Part shown: positions 31,818 to 42,901 of the stretch, one piece after another
Position numbering within the stretch: the stretch's first letter is position 1
Layout of the letters: each line of letters opens with the position of its first letter
Assembly (NCBI GenBank): GCA_032718565.1
Contig: JAVGVS010000459.1
Coordinates: 236,167 to 300,166, forward strand
Direction of reading: 5' to 3'
Source: Distichodus sexfasciatus
Taxonomy: Eukaryota > Chordata > Actinopteri > Characiformes > Distichodontidae
Length of the DNA stretch: 64,000 bases
Notes under the pieces: model-generated
What the model saw: only the letters and a program-made list of their open reading frames with translations
Database searches by the model: none
Told to the model about the DNA's origin: nothing
Position numbers and translations under genes: made by a program

Positions 31818-32015
31818 CGTGTAATAACATGGACATTTACAGTATAAGTTATCGTACTGATATGAGGTATGTAATAGCAGCATGTAATAACATGGACATT
31901 TACAGTGTAAGTTATCGTACTGATATGAGGTATGTAATAGCAGCATGTAATAACATGGACATGGACATTTACAGTGTAAGTTATCGTAATGATATGAGGT
32001 ATGTATTAGCAGATG
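31818..32015 (+). repeat. 63-bp minisatellite, three copies
   Basis: The unit TAATAACATGGACATTTACA... to ...GATATGAGGTATGTAATAGCA is repeated three times. The last copy has an extra GGACAT and a few substitutions. The array abuts the 3' end of the LINE at 32025. Confidence 0.95.
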
Positions 32016-32027
32016 TAATAGTGGAAC

Positions 32028-32530
32028 TTAAAACGGCATGTCCTTGTTCAGAAGACGGATGGCCTGAGGATAGAAACTCCTCCTGAGTCTCTCTGTTTTG
32101 GCCATGATGGTGCGGAACCTTCTGCCTGAGTGCAGGAGATGAAAGAGTTTGTTTTCTGGGTGAGAGGAGTCTTTTATAATCCTAATTGCCCTGGTCCTAC
32201 ATCTCTTGGAGTAAATGTCCTGCAGGGAAGGGAGAGCTGACGTGCAGCAGCGCTCCGCTGCTCGGATCACTCTCTGGAGGGCTTTCTGGTCCTGAACAAA
32301 GCTGTTCCCATACCAGGACAAAATGTTCTGTGTAATGATGCTCTCCAAAGCACCCGAGTAGAAAGCTTTCAGAACAGCAGGGGAAACCCGAAAATTTCTC
32401 AGCTTCCGAAGGTGGTACAGACGCTGCTTTGCCTTCTTGACCTGAACATTGATATGTCCAGCCCATGTCAGGTCCTCAGAGATGTGAACGCCAAGGTATT
32501 TGAACGAGCACACCTTCTCCACCGGAGCAC
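32028..32530 (-). pseudogene. LINE reverse transcriptase C-terminus (chimera, 3' partner)
   Basis: Open for 164 codons, encoding VCSFKYLGVHISEDLTWAGH, RVIRAAERCC, LPSLQDIYSKRC, SSHPENKLFHLL and SGRRFRTI..RSFYPQAIRL. These are thumb and C-terminal motifs of L2/Rex-type LINEs. It is preceded by a SINGAPVEK-like start in another frame. It is joined to a different LINE body at about 32545, which lacks the RT palm. Confidence 0.85.
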
Positions 32531-32539
32531 CGTTGATGG

Positions 32540-33091
32540 AGAGTAATACCCAGAAGAGTTTCTAGGCGGGTCAACAAAAGGTTGTGGCAGACATAAAAGA
32601 ATACTAACATGTCCTCTATCAGCAGCCATTAACAGGTCATTTGAAACCTTGACAAGGGCCGTTTCAGTGCTGTGCTTAGCCTTAAAGCCAGATTGAAACA
32701 CCTCCCATAGGTCATTTTGTGTTAGATGTTCTTGTAGCTGAGAGACTACCGTGCGCTCGAGAAGCTTAGCAATAAAGGGCAAGTTAGAAATAGGACGATA
32801 GTTTTTAAAATCGTCAATAGCTGCTCCGTTTTTTTTTTTAACAGGAGTAATGGCTGCAGTTTTAAAAGAGCATGAGACACAACCAGTAAGAAGAGATGAG
32901 TTAATAATTTGAGCAATGATGGGGCAGAGAACCGGCAGACAGGTCTTGACTAGTGGGGTGGGCATAGGGTCAAGGAGGCAAGTGGTAGCCCTAGCCTTAG
33001 TGGCAAGATCTAAGACAGAGTATTCATCAATTGATCTGAATACAGAAAAAGTCAGAGCTGGTGCTACAGAAGTAAAGGAGGCATCATACAA
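32540..33091 (-). pseudogene. L2-clade LINE reverse transcriptase, fingers only
   Basis: Encodes CLLDPMPTPLVKTCLPVLCP, SFKTAAITPVKKKN, NYRPISNLPFIAKLLERTVV, FQSGFKAKHSTETALVK and SNDLLMAADRGHVSILL. These are RT domains 0-2. The DLSAAFD palm motif that should follow, and the YADD box, are missing. After VSILL the frame turns into unrelated residues and stops. The RT was deleted or replaced, giving a chimeric element. Confidence 0.88.
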
Positions 33092-33150
33092 GGTATTTGA
33101 AGTTAACTAAAGTTGGTTGTAAATAGATCCAATTTTGTTATTGAAAAAGT

Positions 33151-34245
33151 CTAGGAACTCACAACAGAGATTTGTCGGGTAGGGGTAAGAGGGAAAGATT
33201 TAGCAGGCTGAAGTAAGTTCTTGACAGTGGAGAAAAGAGCTCGAGGGTTACCCTGTCCTCTGGCAATTATGGTAGTGTAATACATAGATTTAGCCTTATT
33301 TAGAGACTCTTTATAGGCAAATACATGATCTTTATATGCCAATTTACGAACAGTTAAGCCAGTTCTTTTGCTAAGCCGCTCAAGTTGGTGACCAGCAGCT
33401 TTCATTTTACGTAGTTCAAGTGTGAACCGTGGAGCAGAGTGTGAAAAAGAGACGGTGTGTGTTTTTAATGGAGCAAAGTGATTTAAAGTATCAGACAAGT
33501 GTGTATTATAGAGCAAAACAAGATCATCAGGGCATGCGTTTAGTGATTCCTCCACAAATTTAGTTTGCAGAGTGTCCACCATCATGGCTGTATTAATGTT
33601 CTTTATATTCCTATATCTGATGAAGCGTGGTTGACCATGTGGTTGACGGAAAGACTTAGGGACAGCGATATTAAACATAACAGCCTTATGGTCAGAAAGA
33701 GAGAGATCTTTACCACAGAGGTCAGATGGGGAAATGCCAGAGGTACAAACAAGATCTAAAATGTGACCTTTAGAATAGGTGGGAAAGTTAATATGTTGAA
33801 TAAGATCAAAGCAGTTGAGCATGTTGAGAAAATTTACAGCAAAATTATAGCTGTTTGAATCGACATGAATATTAAAATCACCTAGGACCAAAATGGATGA
33901 ATACATGGGGATAACAGATGAAAGCAGCTCAGCGAACTCATTAATAAAAATTGAGGATGCTTTACGAGGCCTATATATAAGTAAAAGGAGTAGAGGACAA
34001 CTACCAGTAAACTTCAATGCAAGACATTCAAAAGATGAAAAATCCTGCAGAGGCACAGACGTCACCTTAAAAGAGGAACGATAGAGCACAGCAAGCCCTC
34101 CCCCACGGCCAGTTGAACGTGGCTTATCAATAAATTCATACCCGGGAGGGATAGCTTCAATTAATGTGCTCAAAACATTTGGAATCTGCCACGTTTCCAT
34201 CAAGCACATAAAATCCACACCCATGTCCATAATTACATCGATCAC
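33151..34245 (-). CDS. L2-clade LINE endonuclease region, 364-codon open frame
   Basis: APE-type endonuclease domain in an unbroken minus-strand frame. It has DFMCLMETWQ near the start (metal-binding Glu), the tyrosine-loop region LLLIYRPRK, LVLGDFNIHVD (catalytic Asp and Asn) and LSDHKAVMF (catalytic Asp-His). The linker to the RT follows (PRFTLELRKMKAAGHQLERL, KSMYYTTIIARG, NPRALFSTVKNLLQP). It belongs to the same LINE as 32540-33091. The frame stops before the RT, and the N-terminal methionine in the track is internal to the true ORF2. Confidence 0.88.
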   Translation of the reverse strand: MIDVIMDMGVDFMCLMETWQIPNVLSTLIEAIPPGYEFIDKPRSTGRGGGLAVLYRSSFKVTSVPLQDFSSFECLALKFTGSCPLLLLLIYRPRKASSIFINEFAELLSSVIPMYSSILVLGDFNIHVDSNSYNFAVNFLNMLNCFDLIQHINFPTYSKGHILDLVCTSGISPSDLCGKDLSLSDHKAVMFNIAVPKSFRQPHGQPRFIRYRNIKNINTAMMVDTLQTKFVEESLNACPDDLVLLYNTHLSDTLNHFAPLKTHTVSFSHSAPRFTLELRKMKAAGHQLERLSKRTGLTVRKLAYKDHVFAYKESLNKAKSMYYTTIIARGQGNPRALFSTVKNLLQPAKSFPLTPTRQISVVSS

Positions 34246-35215
34246 AAAAGGTACTTTGTTATGAAGAGATTAAGTAAAAGATGCCTTTACAGTAGCAGAG
34301 TGATTGTGTGGGGTGTTTTTCAACGTTACGGGGCATAGATTTTTAAAATCAGTGTTACGCTGTATACTGATCTGATTGTTACGTGTCTAGCTCCACTGAG
34401 AGACAATGTTGTTGGGCATGATGATGACGAGTGAACTTTCGGCGAGAACCTCTGTGACTATACTTAGGGCGACACACAATGCCAAGGTGTTTGTGTGATC
34501 GAAGAGTGTCTGGAAGTTTATAAAAGTTCTTTCGCAGGCTGTGGAGATAAGCCGATGAATATTGCAACGGCATAGTTGTAGAGTTCAGTAGCCTTGGCCA
34601 ATGTTGAACCTCACTAGGACCCCAGCGTAAAATCCCAAATTCATTAACAAGGAACCAGTGCAGCAGCGGCGTTGTAAACCACATCCCAAGCCTACAACAG
34701 CTCAGTTCAGTTATCCTTTTGTCACCAACCACAACAACAGCAGCTATCACCGAAGCACCTAAACTGCACCTAACAGTCTAGCACGTTAGCCATCAAGTAT
34801 AACCACCGCTAATCCTAAGGACTGGCGACAGAGCAAGAAACTTACCCAAAGAGCAGTCACAGCGGAGTATCCTTGAGAGGCCTCGTACACAACACATAAG
34901 ACGGAAAGTGCAGAGTACCAGCAAATTGTCTCGTTAGGTGACAGAGAAATCAGTTCAGTCCGCAATGTTAATCCATTCAAGCGATAGATCCACAGAGTTG
35001 CAGCAAGACAGCCCACAAGGAGCAGCAAGAAATCTGCCCAAGTGCGCCGTAACCAAATTAATGGTGATGATTTCACAAATAAAGCAAAACAACAAACTTT
35101 AAAACACAATCTTAAAACAAAACCAAAAATGTTAAATTTTAATCTAAAATAAAATAAACAATTCCGAAGAGCAGCGGCAGCTATAACGCGCCAGCGTTCA
35201 CTCTCAATCACCCAA
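34246..35215 (-). mobile_element. 5' part of the L2-clade LINE
   Basis: Minus-strand frames continue upstream of the endonuclease (34379-34750, with LHSLRKNFYKLPDTLRSHKH and KFTRHHHAQQH). Further upstream come basic and hydrophobic open stretches that probably belong to the 5' UTR or ORF1 region. The 5' boundary is not certain, probably close to 35215-35240. Confidence 0.55.
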
Positions 35216-35507
35216 CTTCTCTCTTCGCTGCCAGAGTCGCCTATGAACCTATACTGAAGCAGGACTGAACTTTCTGCTACATGTTACATTAAGTTCGGCG
35301 TCTTTTCACCCCTCCACTCCTAGTCTGATAATGCCCCTACCTGTTGCGTGTTTTGTTCTGGAAGCTGAGGAAAGCGTGCATGCAGAGAGAGAGAGATCTA
35401 AACATCCACATGATTTCAGAGACATTAATTGGAAATTGAAGTAAAAAACTTGATCCAGAGGAAAACCAGCACTGGTTCTGCTATTCAATGCACACAAACA
35501 AATAAAT

Positions 35508-35855
35508 GGGGCGGCACGGTGGCGCAGTGGTTAGCGCTGCCGCCTCACAGTAAGAAGGTCCTGGGTTCGAGGGCCTTTCTGTGTGGAGTTTGCATGCCCT
35601 CCCATATCCGTGTAGGTTTTCTCTGAGTGCTCCTGTTTCCTCCCACAGTCCAAAACCATGCAATATAGGTTAATAGGCGACTCTAAATTGGCCCCGTAAA
35701 GTTTGAATGAGTGTGATTGTGTAAGTGTATGTGCCCTGTGGTGTGACCAGGGTTGGTCCCTGCCTTGCATCCGTAGTTCCCAGGATGGGCTTGAGTCCCC
35801 ACAACCCCAATAGTGATTAAGCAGTTTGGATAATGAATGAATGAATGACATGCAT
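35508..35855 (+). mobile_element. tRNA-derived SINE, near full length
   Basis: Starts GGGGCGGCACGGTGGCGCAG. The pol III A box is in TGGCGCAGTGGTTAGCGC and the B box in GGGTTCGAGGGCC. A long body follows (CTGTGTGGAGTTTGCATG, CTCTAAATTGGCCCC, GTGACCAGGGTTGGTCCCTG) and the tail is (AATG)n. This is a widespread teleost SINE. Confidence 0.93.
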
Positions 35856-36054
35856 AAATCACATTCTTCACTATGTTAACGTGATGTGAGTGGTTTCTTG
35901 CGACTCGATCCGGGCACTCGAAAACAGTTCATTGAAATCTTCCCCTTTATTACAGACAAAACTTATATTTTAGTTGATAAATAACAACCACCATTCTACT
36001 CACAATACAGCTGTTTACTTGATATTATTCTGGACGCACATCCATTGTATTATT

Positions 36055-36440
36055 GTGTCACGGAGCAGGGTATTGTTGGAAATGTTCTCTCCCAGAAAGA
36101 TAGTGTAACACTCGGTAGGTGAACCCAAAGTCGACAGAACCAGGTCGCGGGCACAGGAGTAGATTGACGAAAAACCAAGAGTTTATTCAAGCAGAGGTCA
36201 GAACCAAAAAACACAGTCCACGGAGCAAACAAATCCAAATCGCCAGAAGCAGAGGGGTATTCCAAAAACAGATAGCAAGGGTCAAAACAGAGGCAGGTAA
36301 ACATAAAGAACGCTTGGTATGTAGCACTAGGCATAACAATGATGGCAGAGCATGGTTGTACATGAAAGGCCTTATATACAGGTTCTGTGGATGTGATTGG
36401 TTTAGAATTCTGGTGACGCTGATCTGGTAAACTGAGGTCG
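36055..36440 (-). mobile_element. repeat fragment, family uncertain
   Basis: The stretch GTGAACCCAAAGTCGACAG, AAAAACCAAGAGTTTATTCA and GGGTCAAAACAGAGGCAGGTAA resembles a dispersed non-coding teleost repeat often annotated as part of an LTR element. The polarity is guessed from an AATAAAC-like motif in the complement. No coding sequence. Confidence 0.35.
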
Positions 36441-37118
36441 TTGTGAAGGTCTGAAACTGGAGTCCTAGTTAGATGGCCTTTCTGATGAGGTGGATTCCTC
36501 CCTCGGTCTGGGCTGAGATCTTATAGATAGAATATATTGCGAAATATAGTGTTTCCTAGTGATACTGCCACCAAGTCTTGCTGCAGGTCTTTTGCAGTCA
36601 CTTGAGGGTTTTTGGTCAGCTGCCTTCTCAGAAATCTGGTTGACAGCTTCCTCTTTCTGCCACATCCAGGTAGTGTAGCCACTGTTCCTTTAACTTTGTG
36701 CTTGCGAACTATGCTTCCAACGGTATCTCTTCAGAGCCTTTGATATCTTTTTGTATCCTTTATCTTGTTTGTGCAAGGCAAGGATCTTTCTCTAAACCTT
36801 TTGGACACTTCTTTTGACTTACCCATGTTTCTGCCATGCAGTCAAACATGTGATCACACCCCAGCCAGTCTAGGTATTGAACTCTAGCTCACGCACACCT
36901 GATGCAACTAATTAGGCCCTTGAGGGATTCTGTTCAGAGGGTTGAGTAATTTTGAAACTGCAGTTGTCATTAAAAGTGATATTTGTGTTGTATGTGGAGA
37001 AACCACTTGTAATATTAGTTGTGTTGAGCTTTTTAAATTGTTCTTGTTTGATTTATTTATTGCAAACAGCTGAAAGTTTGTAAATTTGACCAATAATTGA
37101 ATAATTTTGAGTGCAACT
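36441..37118 (-). mobile_element. Tc1-like transposon, 5' half
   Basis: The right edge is the inverted-repeat terminus, complement of CAGTTGCACTCAAAATTATT at 37099-37118. The transposase start is at 36826. The catalytic half and the other terminus are missing; the left side ends in unrelated sequence near 36450. Confidence 0.75.
36530..36826 (-). pseudogene. Tc1-like transposase N-terminal fragment
   Basis: Starts MGKSKEVSKRFRERS. After frameshifts it continues GTVATLPGCGRKRKLSTRFL and RRQLTKNPQVTAKDLQQDL, the second DNA-binding subdomain of Tc1 transposases. No catalytic domain. Confidence 0.75.
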
Positions 37119-37289
37119 GAACCAGAACCACTATTAGACTGTGCAATGATAGAGTGGGACGAATTAATAATCTTGAGATAAGTAGGTATCAGTGTTTATA
37201 AAGGAAATTTTTAAAAGTAACAAGAGAGACAGAGAATGTGTCCTTAAAAATGTTGGTGTTTTGTGGCACAAGTTGCTTATCCACACCAC

Positions 37290-37740
37290 AAAAGATAGAG
37301 CAAGACATTCAGGTTGTCACTCAGTACAAGCCAGCAACAAGCAAAAGTGATGAGGCGCTACAGTGTAGCGTGATGTACTAAACAAGGAGTATGTATAGAA
37401 AAACACTCCTCCCACCGCCAAACAAGCCATTTCACCAAGTTCAACCCACAAAAAGCCACTGTATCAGATAACATTCCAGACCACATTCTCAGTGCACTCT
37501 TTTTCACATTACTGACCCACGAATGCACTGCCACATACAGCTCAAACACCATCCTCAAGTTCACCTACGACATGACTGTGGCAGGGCATATAAGCCACAA
37601 TGACAAGTCAGTGTAAAGAAATGAGGTCCAGCAGCTGGCTGTCTGGTGCAAAGAGAGCAACCTATCACTGTATGTAAATAAAACAAAAAAGACTGTCAAC
37701 TTCAGGAAAACTTGCTCCATTCACACACCAGTTGGTATAT
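37290..37740 (+). pseudogene. decayed LINE reverse transcriptase with internal deletion
   Basis: Shows FNPQKATVSDNIPDHILSAL (RT entry box) fused directly to LKFTYDMTVAGHISHNDKSV and QQLAVWCKESNLSLYVNKTK, then TVNFRKT. The whole palm core up to the YADD-like box is missing. Same family as 13640-14116/19795-21300. The 37745-38150 stretch has nothing recognisable. Confidence 0.7.
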
Positions 37741-38154
37741 TGGGGTAGTAACTTTGTGTACATCAGTGTGTGACACAGGGGGACAGAACAACAAAAACCC
37801 CTCAACCTCAACCACAACGCCTCACACTTTTTAAAAAGATTTTGCATCACATCTGGTTTGGAATTGCAGGCGGACGAAGGTCAAGTGAATGCACTTGATC
37901 TACACCATAGTGGAAGAGGCTGAGGATATACTGTTTCCTTGCATCAAAAACCCTGAGGAAGTGTTTGAGTATGACACTTGGATAATTATTGGATGATTTA
38001 ATCAGCGGCAGCAAGAACTAGGCGAGCCAACTTCATACAGCTTTGCATTGCTTGGTTACGGGATTTTGGTGGAAGAAATGGTCAGAGATTTGTTGTAGGT
38101 CTGAGACATTGGAAATGCTAGACCTGACAAGGCAATATGGCTTGACAGTGTGAA

Positions 38155-38405
38155 CAGGTGAAAGTCAATGATTATTTGTCATTGTAAACACTCCACAGAA
38201 CAGCACACAGTCCACCACAAATAAATGTGACCTCTGCATTAGACTCATCCATGAAGGAGCAGCTGACATGGGCAGCACCTGGGGAACAATGCTGGGGGCA
38301 GTACCTTGTTCATGAGTACCTTAGTGGTACGTTTACCAGTCTGAGATTTGAACTGGTGACCTTCTGATCATGGTGCAGATTCCCTAACCATTATGCTACA
38401 AACTG
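38155..38405 (-). mobile_element. V-SINE-like element, nearly complete
   Basis: Read on the minus strand it starts with a tRNA-like head (A box TAGCATAATGGTTAGGG, B box AGTTCAAATCTC). The body shared with 13295-13485 follows, including GTACTCATGAACAAGGTACT and ATGCAGAGGTCACATTT. It ends in CAATGACAAATAATCA. Confidence 0.8.
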
Positions 38406-38539
38406 CGCTATCTCCGAACTACCCCAGGGTGAAGAAGCAACAGGAACTGCTAAAGGATAATTTTAAACTGGGCCTTACCAACACAACAGCAACAAACCAT
38501 TAGAGAAGAGAGCGGGGCTGAGAGCTTGGCTAAAGGCTG

Positions 38540-39790
38540 GGCACTCTTTTTTTACCCAATTCAATTTTATCATCACTTATCACCCCGGTTTCAAAAACGG
38601 CAAAGCCAATGCTCTCTCACGTCATTATGACACACCCACTCCGGATCGAAACCCAGAGCCAGTTACCCCATCATCTCTCATGGTGGCTCCAGTTGCATTG
38701 GACCTGGATATGGAGATAACCCAGGAGGCTCAGGGGCAACCTGTGCCTCCGAGGTGTCCTCCCGACTGGGTCTTTGTGCCAGAGTCACTTCAGGGGATCG
38801 CACCCTCACAGTCGTACAATCTCTAGTAAGTACTAACACCATTAAGTCCTCTGTGTGCACCGTGTCTAAAAGACCTCGTTCTTTGCCTGTCAGGAAATTA
38901 ATGCCCCTGTTGATTCCTAATAGACCGTGGTCACATGTAGCTGTTGACTTTGTCATAGGCCTACCTGAATCAAAGGGATATACAGTACTACCTCCCTCAC
39001 GGCAGTTGATTGGTTATCAAAGGGATGTCATTTTATCCCCTTCCGTTCTCTTCCACCTGCCCTCGAAATGGCCGAGGCTCTGTTCCAGTCCATGTTCCGT
39101 ATTTTCAGTCTCCCGGAGGATATTCTGTCTGACTAGGGCCCCCAATTTGTATCATAGGTGTGGAAAGTGTTTTTCTCCAAATTGGGGGTGTCCATCAGCC
39201 TGACCTCAGGATACCATCCAGAATCCAACGGTCAGACTGAATGCTCAATCCAAGAGCTCGGCAGATTCCTTCGGATGTACTGTCGTAACCGGCAGCACAA
39301 CTGGGCAGAGTACTTTGTCTGGGCAGAATACGCCCAGAAGTCCATGCGCCATTCTGATATCCGCCTAATGCCCTTTGAGTGTGTACTCTCTGTCCGTGAG
39401 ACCAGTTGCCGACTAATGTTCCTCAGGTGGATGACTGGTTCCACGGGGCCGGAGAGTGTCTAGTTGTAGTTGAAGCTGACCATCGTCGGAGGGAGGCACC
39501 AGAATATCAGGAAGGGGATCGGGTTAGGCTATTGACTCATGTCCTCTGTTTAGGCCTCCCTTGCAAAAAACTCACCCCATGTTTTATTGGTCCCTTCCTT
39601 ATCACTGCACAAGTCAACCCCATCACCTACAAACTCCAGCTGCCCTCACACATGTGCATTTCCCCGTCTTTCATGTTTCTCTCCTCAGCCAAGAACTCAT
39701 CAAGGAGTTCCATCAGTCCCGTCCGAGGTGCTGGGCAGTCTGGCCATCTGGCCCCACCCGGGGTTACTGTAACATCTGAGCCGCTTCTGC
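38540..39790 (+). pseudogene. Ty3/gypsy pol remnant: RNase H end and integrase
   Basis: LITPVSKTAKPMLSH (degenerate YHPGSKNxKADALSR) leads, after a gap, to HFIPFRSLPPALEMAEALFQ, FSLPEDILSD*GPQFVS (second catalytic Asp followed by a stop) and VSISLTSGYHPESNGQTE (catalytic Glu). GRFLRMYC, WAEYFVWAEYAQKSMRHS and the C-terminal CKKLTPCFIGPFLI / SFMFLSS segments follow. Stops and frame changes inactivate it. Confidence 0.85.
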
Positions 39791-40344
39791 CACACCCCCA
39801 GCATTCTCAGTCTCCGGAGTTCTGAACCTGAGGAGGGGCTTTCCGCACACCATAATGTAATCCCCATTACATTAACTTCACACATCTGATCTTCATTCAT
39901 ACAATCACCTCCCTCACTTGTCTCAATTAGTTTGGTTCCCCTTTTCTTTACAGCTTGCTCTCTCTCTTACTCTCTCTCGTTCCCTCGTTCATTTCAGTTT
40001 GATTAGTTCCCGCTCCCAATTGGTTATCCCCTCTTTAGTTAATCTCCCTCTTTACTTTATAAGCCAGTTGACCCACATCATTCCTTGTCCGGTCTCTATA
40101 GTGAACACCCTCTTCGTCTCGCTCACCGCTTTGTTTTTTATTATCTACTACCATTTAAAGTCATTCACCCTCACCTCGTCTTTCCTTTTGATACTTTGCT
40201 TGGACTGAGTTTGGTTTTTGGATACCCTCTCTTGTTTTTTTGACATTCCAGTGAGTTATTGGACTTTACCTCGCCTGGATGATAGTGGTTTGGTATGACG
40301 ACAAGACTTCTGGAAGCTCTCATGTCTGTGCTTCCTTCCAGCTT
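39791..40344 (+). other. pyrimidine-rich stretch, possibly degenerate gypsy 3' LTR
   Basis: Directly after the integrase comes a CT-rich segment with an ACTTTATAAGCC-like TATA element (about 40050) and long pyrimidine runs (CTCTCTCTTACTCTCTCTCG). An LTR is expected at this place, but there is no second copy to confirm it. Confidence 0.35.
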
Positions 40345-40800
40345 CCTTCCAGACTGCCATAGTTACTTTAACCTTGCCGGAGGTTAGGTGGAGGGCACTA
40401 ACTCTCTTTTCTTTCTTCTTTTTTTCTGAGCTGAACCCGAGCTGACGCTTCACCAACTGGGACCTTTTCAGACTCTATGGACGTCAACCGAATCCTAATT
40501 TAATACCGAACTAATGTTAACTTCACTAAAAGTTGCTAAGTGGATCATAAATCATCTCAGCAACAATTTGGGATTCAAAAGCATACACCGTTTTATGGAC
40601 TTTTTGAACGTAACCTGGATGCTAAATTAATATTTAATTTTTAACTAATGTTAACCTGTGTATTAAGTGTTCACACACCCCAGTCACCCAGAGGAGGATG
40701 GGGTCCCCTTCTGAGTTTTGGTCCCTCTCAAGGTTTCTTGCTGCTAGAGGGAGTTTTTCCATGCCACTCTCTCCTCCTAAATTGAACTGAATTGAACACT
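40345..40800 (+). mobile_element. non-LTR retrotransposon/SINE 3' tail copy
   Basis: Shares GCCATAGTTACTTTAACCTT, GCCGGAGGTT, GGGCACTAACTCT and CACCCAGAGGAGGATGGGGT with 29075-29990. It ends AATTGAACTGAATTGAACA. Confidence 0.7.
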
Positions 40801-40836
40801 GGAGCGAATCTACCAGCAATTCCAGAAAAACTGTAG

Positions 40837-41400
40837 ATGCAGGGTCTGTTCAGCAGCCTGGAGACACTGAAAAGGTTCTACAAGGGCCTGGCAGAACAAG
40901 AAGCATGTTCATGGTCACTCTCAGCAAAAACGCTAAGAGCACTTAGGACAGGTCTGTGCACACCATTGCTGGGCAGTCCTGCTGCTATGGCACTACGGCT
41001 GGTTGCCAGAGAGGACAACCTCACTCTAAAGCCAAAAGAGGCTGTAAAACATGAGTTTCCAAAGCTTTTTTTTAATGGACTAGAAAAAATAGAGGGTGAC
41101 TAGAATGGAGGGGCACAACCTTTATTCTCTTTTAACACCCAGGTGTATTTCTCCTACTAGCAAAGGTCAAGGAGGAGCTGGATCACGTGGAGCAGCAAGG
41201 AGTGATCTCAAGAGTGAAGGAGTCTGCGGACTGGCGTGCACCTATAGTGATTGTACCTAAACACAACTGCAGTGTAAGAATATGCACTGACCTCACTGAG
41301 CTAAACAAATCAGTGATGAGAGAGCAATATCCATTTTCTTCAGGTGAACATACCATGATGGGCATAGGTGAAGGAAAAGGCACAGACAGAAAAAAGCAAG
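40837..41400 (+). pseudogene. older Ty3/gypsy pol, left piece (protease/RT start)
   Basis: Plus frames give a segment ending EFPKLFFNGLEKIEGD, typical of the region before RT. VKEELDHVEQQGVISRVKES, APIVIVPKHNCSVRICTDLT and ELNKSVMREQYPF follow, the N-terminal fingers of gypsy RT. The frame ends near HTMMGIGEGK. The missing continuation VFSKLDANAGFWQ appears 10.5 kb away at 51915. This shows that the BEL element and its cargo were inserted here. Confidence 0.85.
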
Positions 41401-41529
41401 TTTAACACGAGCCGGAGGGGGTCTTTTATATGAAATTGATGGAAGTCTGGATGGAAGAAGGCATAAATTTAGAGTCGGTTGTCCAGGGAATCTGGCAGGA
41501 GAGGAGAGTGAGAGAGAGAGAGTTCGGGG

Positions 41530-41950
41530 GGAAAAGTACAGGCGGAGTGGGCTCACACGGTTTTTACCACTAGCGTGCCACAACTAGGCTAGTCCTCACA
41601 TTGCCGTATGCTTGTAACCATGCATACTATCTCAATTAAGTCGGAACATCACCCAATTAATTTGTTGTGTACCTTACGTTACTTTGTATAGTGGACAGGC
41701 ATAGCGAGTGGTTGATTAGAGTTTGGACAGTCACTACACAAGTAAAAACCGTATCCCCGTTTGATTACTGTGAAAGTTGGACAAGTACACCCTGATCTCA
41801 TTTGGATACTTTGGATGTTGGATTAAAACCTGATCTCATTTGGATACTGTGGAAGGTGGGTGGGACAAACGGATAAGCAAAAGACATTAGGCTACTTTTT
41901 GGAAGTTGAATCTATGGAGCCCCAGCGTGGTAAAGCCGCCTACTACCTCT
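41530..41950 (+). mobile_element. BEL/Pao 5' LTR, 3' part
   Basis: Shares GGTTTTTACC(A/G)CTAGC, TTACTTTGTATA and GATTAGAGTTTGGACAG with 51690-51890, the 3' LTR of the same element. The upstream portion does not align with the 3' LTR and looks rearranged, with a GAGAGA tract at 41510-41521. Confidence 0.65.
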
Positions 41951-42149
41951 GAATTGTGTGTAATCTATCACCAGTCCAAGGTAGAAGTAATATTTTTATC
42001 ATTGACTGGCAAAGTGAAGCTTGAATGCTCCTGATGAGTGGGCTACAAACTGAAATACTGTTTCAATTAATTTAGTTGTCGGCAACAATGTTATAAGGAT
42101 TTGGTTGTTTTGATTGGCTATTGATCACAACAAGATTCATGTTGCTCTC

Positions 42150-42595
42150 TTGAAAAGAGGCATTGGCTGGATTTTCAACACTCCACATCACATCATGGCA
42201 GGGTTTGGGAGCGCCTCATTAAAATAGTCAAAAGAGTTTTGTATTCTGTTCTGCAGCAACAATCTTTGGATGATGAAAGCCTCCATACCATCCTCTGTGA
42301 GGTAGAAGACATTCTTAATGACCATCTCATAACCAAGGTGTCTGATGATGTTAATGACTTGGAAGCTCTCACTCCCAATCATGTCCTCTTACTAAAAGGA
42401 AAACCAGTTTTTGCCCCTGGTCTTTTTCAAGAGAATGATCTTTACATTAGAAGATGATGGAAACAGGAGCAATATCTTTCAGACTTATTCTGGAAGAGGT
42501 GGACAAGGGAGTACCTGCCACTGTTACAGGAACAACAAAGGTGGATGAAGCCTCGAAGAAGTTTTGTTATGGGAGACATTATCATTTTATAGTAT
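42150..42595 (+). pseudogene. BEL/Pao integrase C-terminal remnant
   Basis: Reads KRGIGWIFNTPHHIMAGFGS (the INWxFNPPxxxHxGGxWERLI box), then after a frameshift YSVLQQQSLDDESLHTILCE, VEDILNDHLITKVSDD, LEALTPNHVLLLKGKP and RRWKQEQYLSDLFWKRW, a strong BEL/Pao signature. All upstream pol and gag sequence is gone, so the element is internally deleted. Confidence 0.92.
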
Positions 42596-42901
42596 AGTTG
42601 ATATAGTTAGCTGAAGACTAAGATGGGGCAGGGTGAGTGCCCTATTTCCAAGCCATTCCTGTTACAAGAAGCCGTGTAAAGGTCATGACCCAACGCTGGT
42701 TAACATGCAACCCAGAAGAAGGAAGAAAGAAGATCTCAAGATATTTTTGGCTCCCTGTTTTTTGTAGTGTAATTATGCACACTTTCTCAACTAGGGGCTG
42801 GTGTGATGGAGCCATTAGTTATTTTGCTGTGTGGTCATGGTGGTTTACACTAGGTGGCAGTGTGGGTTAAGTAGTGCACAGGTCACGGCAGCACAAGCAT
42901 G

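Noticed and set aside
31796..32086. 96-codon plus frame with repeated TDMRYVIAACNN peptides
   Set aside because: It is a translation of a 63-bp minisatellite, a multiple of three, and not a repeat protein.
35508..35600. A tRNA gene suggested by A- and B-box sequences
   Set aside because: No cloverleaf anticodon arm can be supported, and the boxes belong to a complete SINE with its body and tail.
38340..38405. tRNA-like sequence on the minus strand
   Set aside because: It is the head of a V-SINE-like element continuous with its conserved body, not a functional tRNA gene.
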